A DNA stretch of 8,549 nt, from assembly GCA_903898975.1 (NCBI GenBank), contig CAIUHT010000565.1, positions 1-8,549 of the forward strand, in the 5' to 3' direction. Within the stretch, counting starts at the first letter, position 1. Each line of letters starts with the position of its first letter. Of the stretch, positions 7,036-8,549 are shown piece by piece. The notes under the pieces are model-generated. The model ran no database searches, had not been told where the DNA came from, and saw only the letters and a program-made list of their open reading frames with translations. Source of the DNA: an uncultured Planctomycetaceae bacterium. GTDB taxonomy: Bacteria; Planctomycetota; Planctomycetia; Planctomycetales; Planctomycetaceae. A program made the position numbers and the translations under genes.

Positions 7036-7569
7036 ATGTCCGGCCAGCCCCCGCCCCTGCCGAACTCCGAACCTACCCCCGCCGCTCCCACCGCGCTGGC
7101 GGGGGTGCTGGGTGTGGTTTTGCTTCCCCTGCTGCTGTGGCTGCGGGGACCGTGGTGGGCCGCAGTCGCCGCCCTGGCGGGCTGTGGACTGGCGATGGCA
7201 CCGCATGCGCGACGGGCGTTGCTGTTGGGTGTGGTCGCCTTCGGCTGGGCCGAGTTTTCGCGGCGCACAGCCAATTCGGAACTGTTCTTTCCATATTGCG
7301 TGCTGTTGGCTGCGCTGGTGTTTGTCTGCGCGGGGGAGGGCAACTTCTGGCGCGGGGTCCAATGGTCGGCAGCGGTGCTGGCGCTCTTCTTTGTGGCCCG
7401 CGTCTGGCAGCAGGCGACCCTGCGGGTGCTGCTCGTCGAGTTTGTGGTCGCCAGCACTCTCTGGGAACTGGTCATGGTGGTCTGCCGACCGCAGCAACCC
7501 ACCCCGGCGTGGCAGCTGGCGGTCCCGTTTCTGGCCTCGGCCCTCGCGTGGCTCAGCCTGGCGTTGTGA
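7036..7569 (+). CDS. Multi-spanning membrane protein of unknown function
   Basis: I do not recognise this 177-aa protein. It begins with a Pro-rich cytosolic-looking tail (MSGQPPPLPNSEPTPAAP) and then consists of five or six hydrophobic helices, roughly at residues 19-36, 38-55, 60-73, 82-99, 109-124, 129-150 and 159-176, some of them short. Short basic stretches (PHARR at 56-60, SRRTAN at 75-80) and acidic residues within or beside helices (E73, E101, E135, E144) are visible; no enzymatic motif or transporter signature is. Of the overlapping frames here this one alone gives a coherent hydrophobic protein, while the others are Arg/Pro/Ser-rich, so I regard it as the real gene. The start at 7036 rests on a purine-rich stretch before it; 6955 is possible. 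It is divergent from the PSD1 unit and 303 bp upstream of the metallo-beta-lactamase-like gene on the same strand, with nothing linking it to either. Confidence 0.72.
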   Translation: MSGQPPPLPNSEPTPAAPTALAGVLGVVLLPLLLWLRGPWWAAVAALAGCGLAMAPHARRALLLGVVAFGWAEFSRRTANSELFFPYCVLLAALVFVCAGEGNFWRGVQWSAAVLALFFVARVWQQATLRVLLVEFVVASTLWELVMVVCRPQQPTPAWQLAVPFLASALAWLSLAL

Positions 7570-7872
7570 GTGGCCTGCCTCACCGCCGATGGATCGGTTC
7601 TTGAGGTTCAACAGCGTGGGGGACGCTCCTCCCGTGCGATACACTGCCGGGCGGGAGAGCCCCGGCGTCACTTCCCCCCCCGCCCCTCTCCTTGACCCCA
7701 TGTCGAGCCTGTGGCGGGCCCTGTCGATTGTGTGACAAACCACGCCGTTCACTGCCAGCTCACCTCGCGCCGGGTTCGCACCGGCTGTGTTCCAGGCCCG
7801 CCTGATTCCGTTCATCGCGTTCCGTCCCGCTTCGTTCCCGCTCGTCTCGCCCCTTCGTCATCGAGATCCATC
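7570..7872 (+). other. 303-bp non-coding stretch before the metallohydrolase gene
   Basis: No plausible gene is seen on either strand. The stretch holds a GC hairpin (7646-7666), a run of eight C residues followed by more C-rich sequence (about 7673-7687), and a strongly pyrimidine-rich tract (about 7800-7860) with recurring CGTTCC and CCGCT words just before the start codon of the next gene. A promoter for the metallohydrolase gene probably lies here, but I could not find a convincing -35/-10 pair. The single TTGACC near 7692 has no matching -10 at 16-18 bp. A weak GAGA six bases before the ATG is the only candidate ribosome binding site. Confidence 0.5.
7646..7666 (+). terminator. GC hairpin downstream of the small membrane protein gene
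   Basis: GCCGGG and CCCGGC form a perfect 6-bp inverted repeat around a nine-base loop, about 77 bases after the TGA at 7567-7569. There is no T-run after it; the following bases are C-rich. It could slow or end transcription of the membrane-protein gene, or be part of the leader of the next gene, or be chance in GC-rich DNA. Confidence 0.25.
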
Positions 7873-8549
7873 ATGCAGCCGCGCTCGCTTTTCTGCCTGA
7901 CCTTTTGGGGGTTGCTGACCCTGTCGCTCGCCACGGCACAAGCCGATGGCCCGTTCCCTCCGCACCAGATCTCCGACAACACCTGGTACGTGGGGTCGCA
8001 AGATCTGGCGAGCTACCTGGTCACGACCCCCGAGGGGCACTTTCTCATCAACAGCGGCTTTGAGGAGACGGTCCCACTCATTCGCGACGCGATCATCCGG
8101 CTGGGGTTCAAGCCGGGCGATGTGAAGTACCTGCTGGCGAGCCACGCGCATTCCGACCACGTCGCCGGCCACGCCGCCCTGCAGGAACTGACCGGCGCGC
8201 AGGTCTGCGTGATGCAGGGAGACGAAGAGGTGATCCGCTCGGGAGGAGTGGGGCAGTACCTCTACAAAGATTCCCGCTGGAGTCCCTGCCGGGTCGATCG
8301 CGTGCTGAAAGACCGAGAGACCCTGGTGCTGGGAGGAGTGACCCTGACGGCTCACCGGACCGCCGGCCACACCCCCGGCTGCACCACCTGGGCCTGGGAG
8401 ACCACCCACCGTGGGCAGCCGCTCGATGTGGTGGTGATTGGCAGCCCGAACGTCAACCCGGGTTACCGGCTGGTCGACAACCCCGACTATCCCGAGATTG
8501 CCACGCACTTCGCAGCGACTTTTCGCCGGCTGCAGTCGCTTCCCTGCGA
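7873..8549 (+). CDS. Secreted subclass-B3-like metallo-beta-lactamase-fold hydrolase, N-terminal part; 3' end outside window
   Basis: The 225 visible residues begin with a Sec signal peptide (MQPRSLFCLTFWGLLTLSLATAQA, cleavage likely after AQA at 22-24), so the product acts outside the cytoplasm. The rest follows the B3 metallo-beta-lactamase pattern: NTWYVGSQDLASYLVTTPEG at 36-55, LINSGFEETVPLI at 58-70, the zinc motif HAHSDHVAGH at 91-100, AGHTPGCTTWAW at 164-175 and the B3-typical GSPNVNPGYRLVDNPDYPEI at 190-209. Zn1 ligands H91, H93 and H166 and Zn2 ligands D95 and H96 are present; the sixth, the distal His of B3 enzymes, would lie shortly after the cut end (...RRLQSLPC). B3 enzymes hydrolyse beta-lactams including carbapenems, but environmental homologues of this kind may have other or no lactamase activity. 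NSG at 60-62 replaces the more usual DGG/DGA. No AmpR-type regulator is in view. A gap of 303 bp upstream suggests an independent promoter. Family confident; substrate open. Confidence 0.9.
   Translation, partial: MQPRSLFCLTFWGLLTLSLATAQADGPFPPHQISDNTWYVGSQDLASYLVTTPEGHFLINSGFEETVPLIRDAIIRLGFKPGDVKYLLASHAHSDHVAGHAALQELTGAQVCVMQGDEEVIRSGGVGQYLYKDSRWSPCRVDRVLKDRETLVLGGVTLTAHRTAGHTPGCTTWAWETTHRGQPLDVVVIGSPNVNPGYRLVDNPDYPEIATHFAATFRRLQSLPC

Noticed and set aside
6697..7815. 372-codon minus-strand open frame opposite the small membrane protein
   Set aside because: Arg/Gln/Pro-rich without domains; it also overlaps the start region of the DUF1553 gene. The plus-strand frame gives regular hydrophobic helices.
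7858..8508. 216-codon minus-strand open frame opposite the metallohydrolase
   Set aside because: The plus strand carries an unmistakable signal peptide and zinc-binding motifs; the minus frame is a shadow.
1..8549. Search by eye for CRISPR arrays, tRNA/rRNA genes, transposase genes or long direct repeats
   Set aside because: None seen. Repeated short G/C-rich words are explained by base composition and codon use.

Overview
The window is high-GC DNA, most likely from a planctomycete (Planctomycetota). The main reason is an adjacent pair of exported proteins: one with cytochrome-c-like PSCyt1, DUF1549 and DUF1553 (PSD1) domains, and one DUF1501 protein with a Tat signal. Such pairs are expanded in Planctomycetes and their relatives and uncommon elsewhere. 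Nothing in the window is clearly a mobile element, tRNA, rRNA or CRISPR array. All six genes look intact except the two cut by the window edges.

Layout: (1) Positions 1-765 (+) hold the C-terminal two thirds or so of a phosphofructokinase-family enzyme, whose 5' part lies outside the window. (2) A 97-bp convergent gap follows, with a small perfect-armed hairpin. (3) Positions 863-6770 (-) form a three-gene transcription unit, read from 6770 down: a 997-aa PSCyt1/DUF1549/DUF1553 protein with two CxxCH motifs; a 528-aa Tat-exported DUF1501 protein whose start overlaps the previous stop (ATGA); and a 444-aa GT39/ArnT-like polytopic membrane glycosyltransferase whose likely TTG start overlaps the previous stop (TTGA). 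(4) A 265-bp divergent gap follows. (5) Positions 7036-7569 (+) encode a 177-aa multi-spanning membrane protein that I do not recognise. (6) A 303-bp non-coding stretch carries a GC hairpin and a pyrimidine-rich leader. (7) From 7873 to the window end (+) is the N-terminal 225 residues of a secreted subclass-B3-like metallo-beta-lactamase-fold hydrolase, with five of the six expected zinc ligands visible.

How the genes may work together: stop/start overlaps imply translational coupling of the PSD1, DUF1501 and glycosyltransferase genes. The first two products are predicted to leave the cytoplasm by different routes (Sec and Tat). The third should sit in the inner membrane and transfer a sugar from a lipid carrier on the outer face. 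A joint role in the envelope is a reasonable inference, but the biochemical function of PSD1/DUF1501 pairs is not known to me. The phosphofructokinase, the small membrane protein and the metallohydrolase show no sequence sign of belonging to that unit.

This is mostly an ordinary planctomycete chromosomal region. The most interesting points are the coupled glycosyltransferase, the double-CxxCH protein with an inserted beta-rich segment, the B3-like hydrolase and the unassigned membrane protein.
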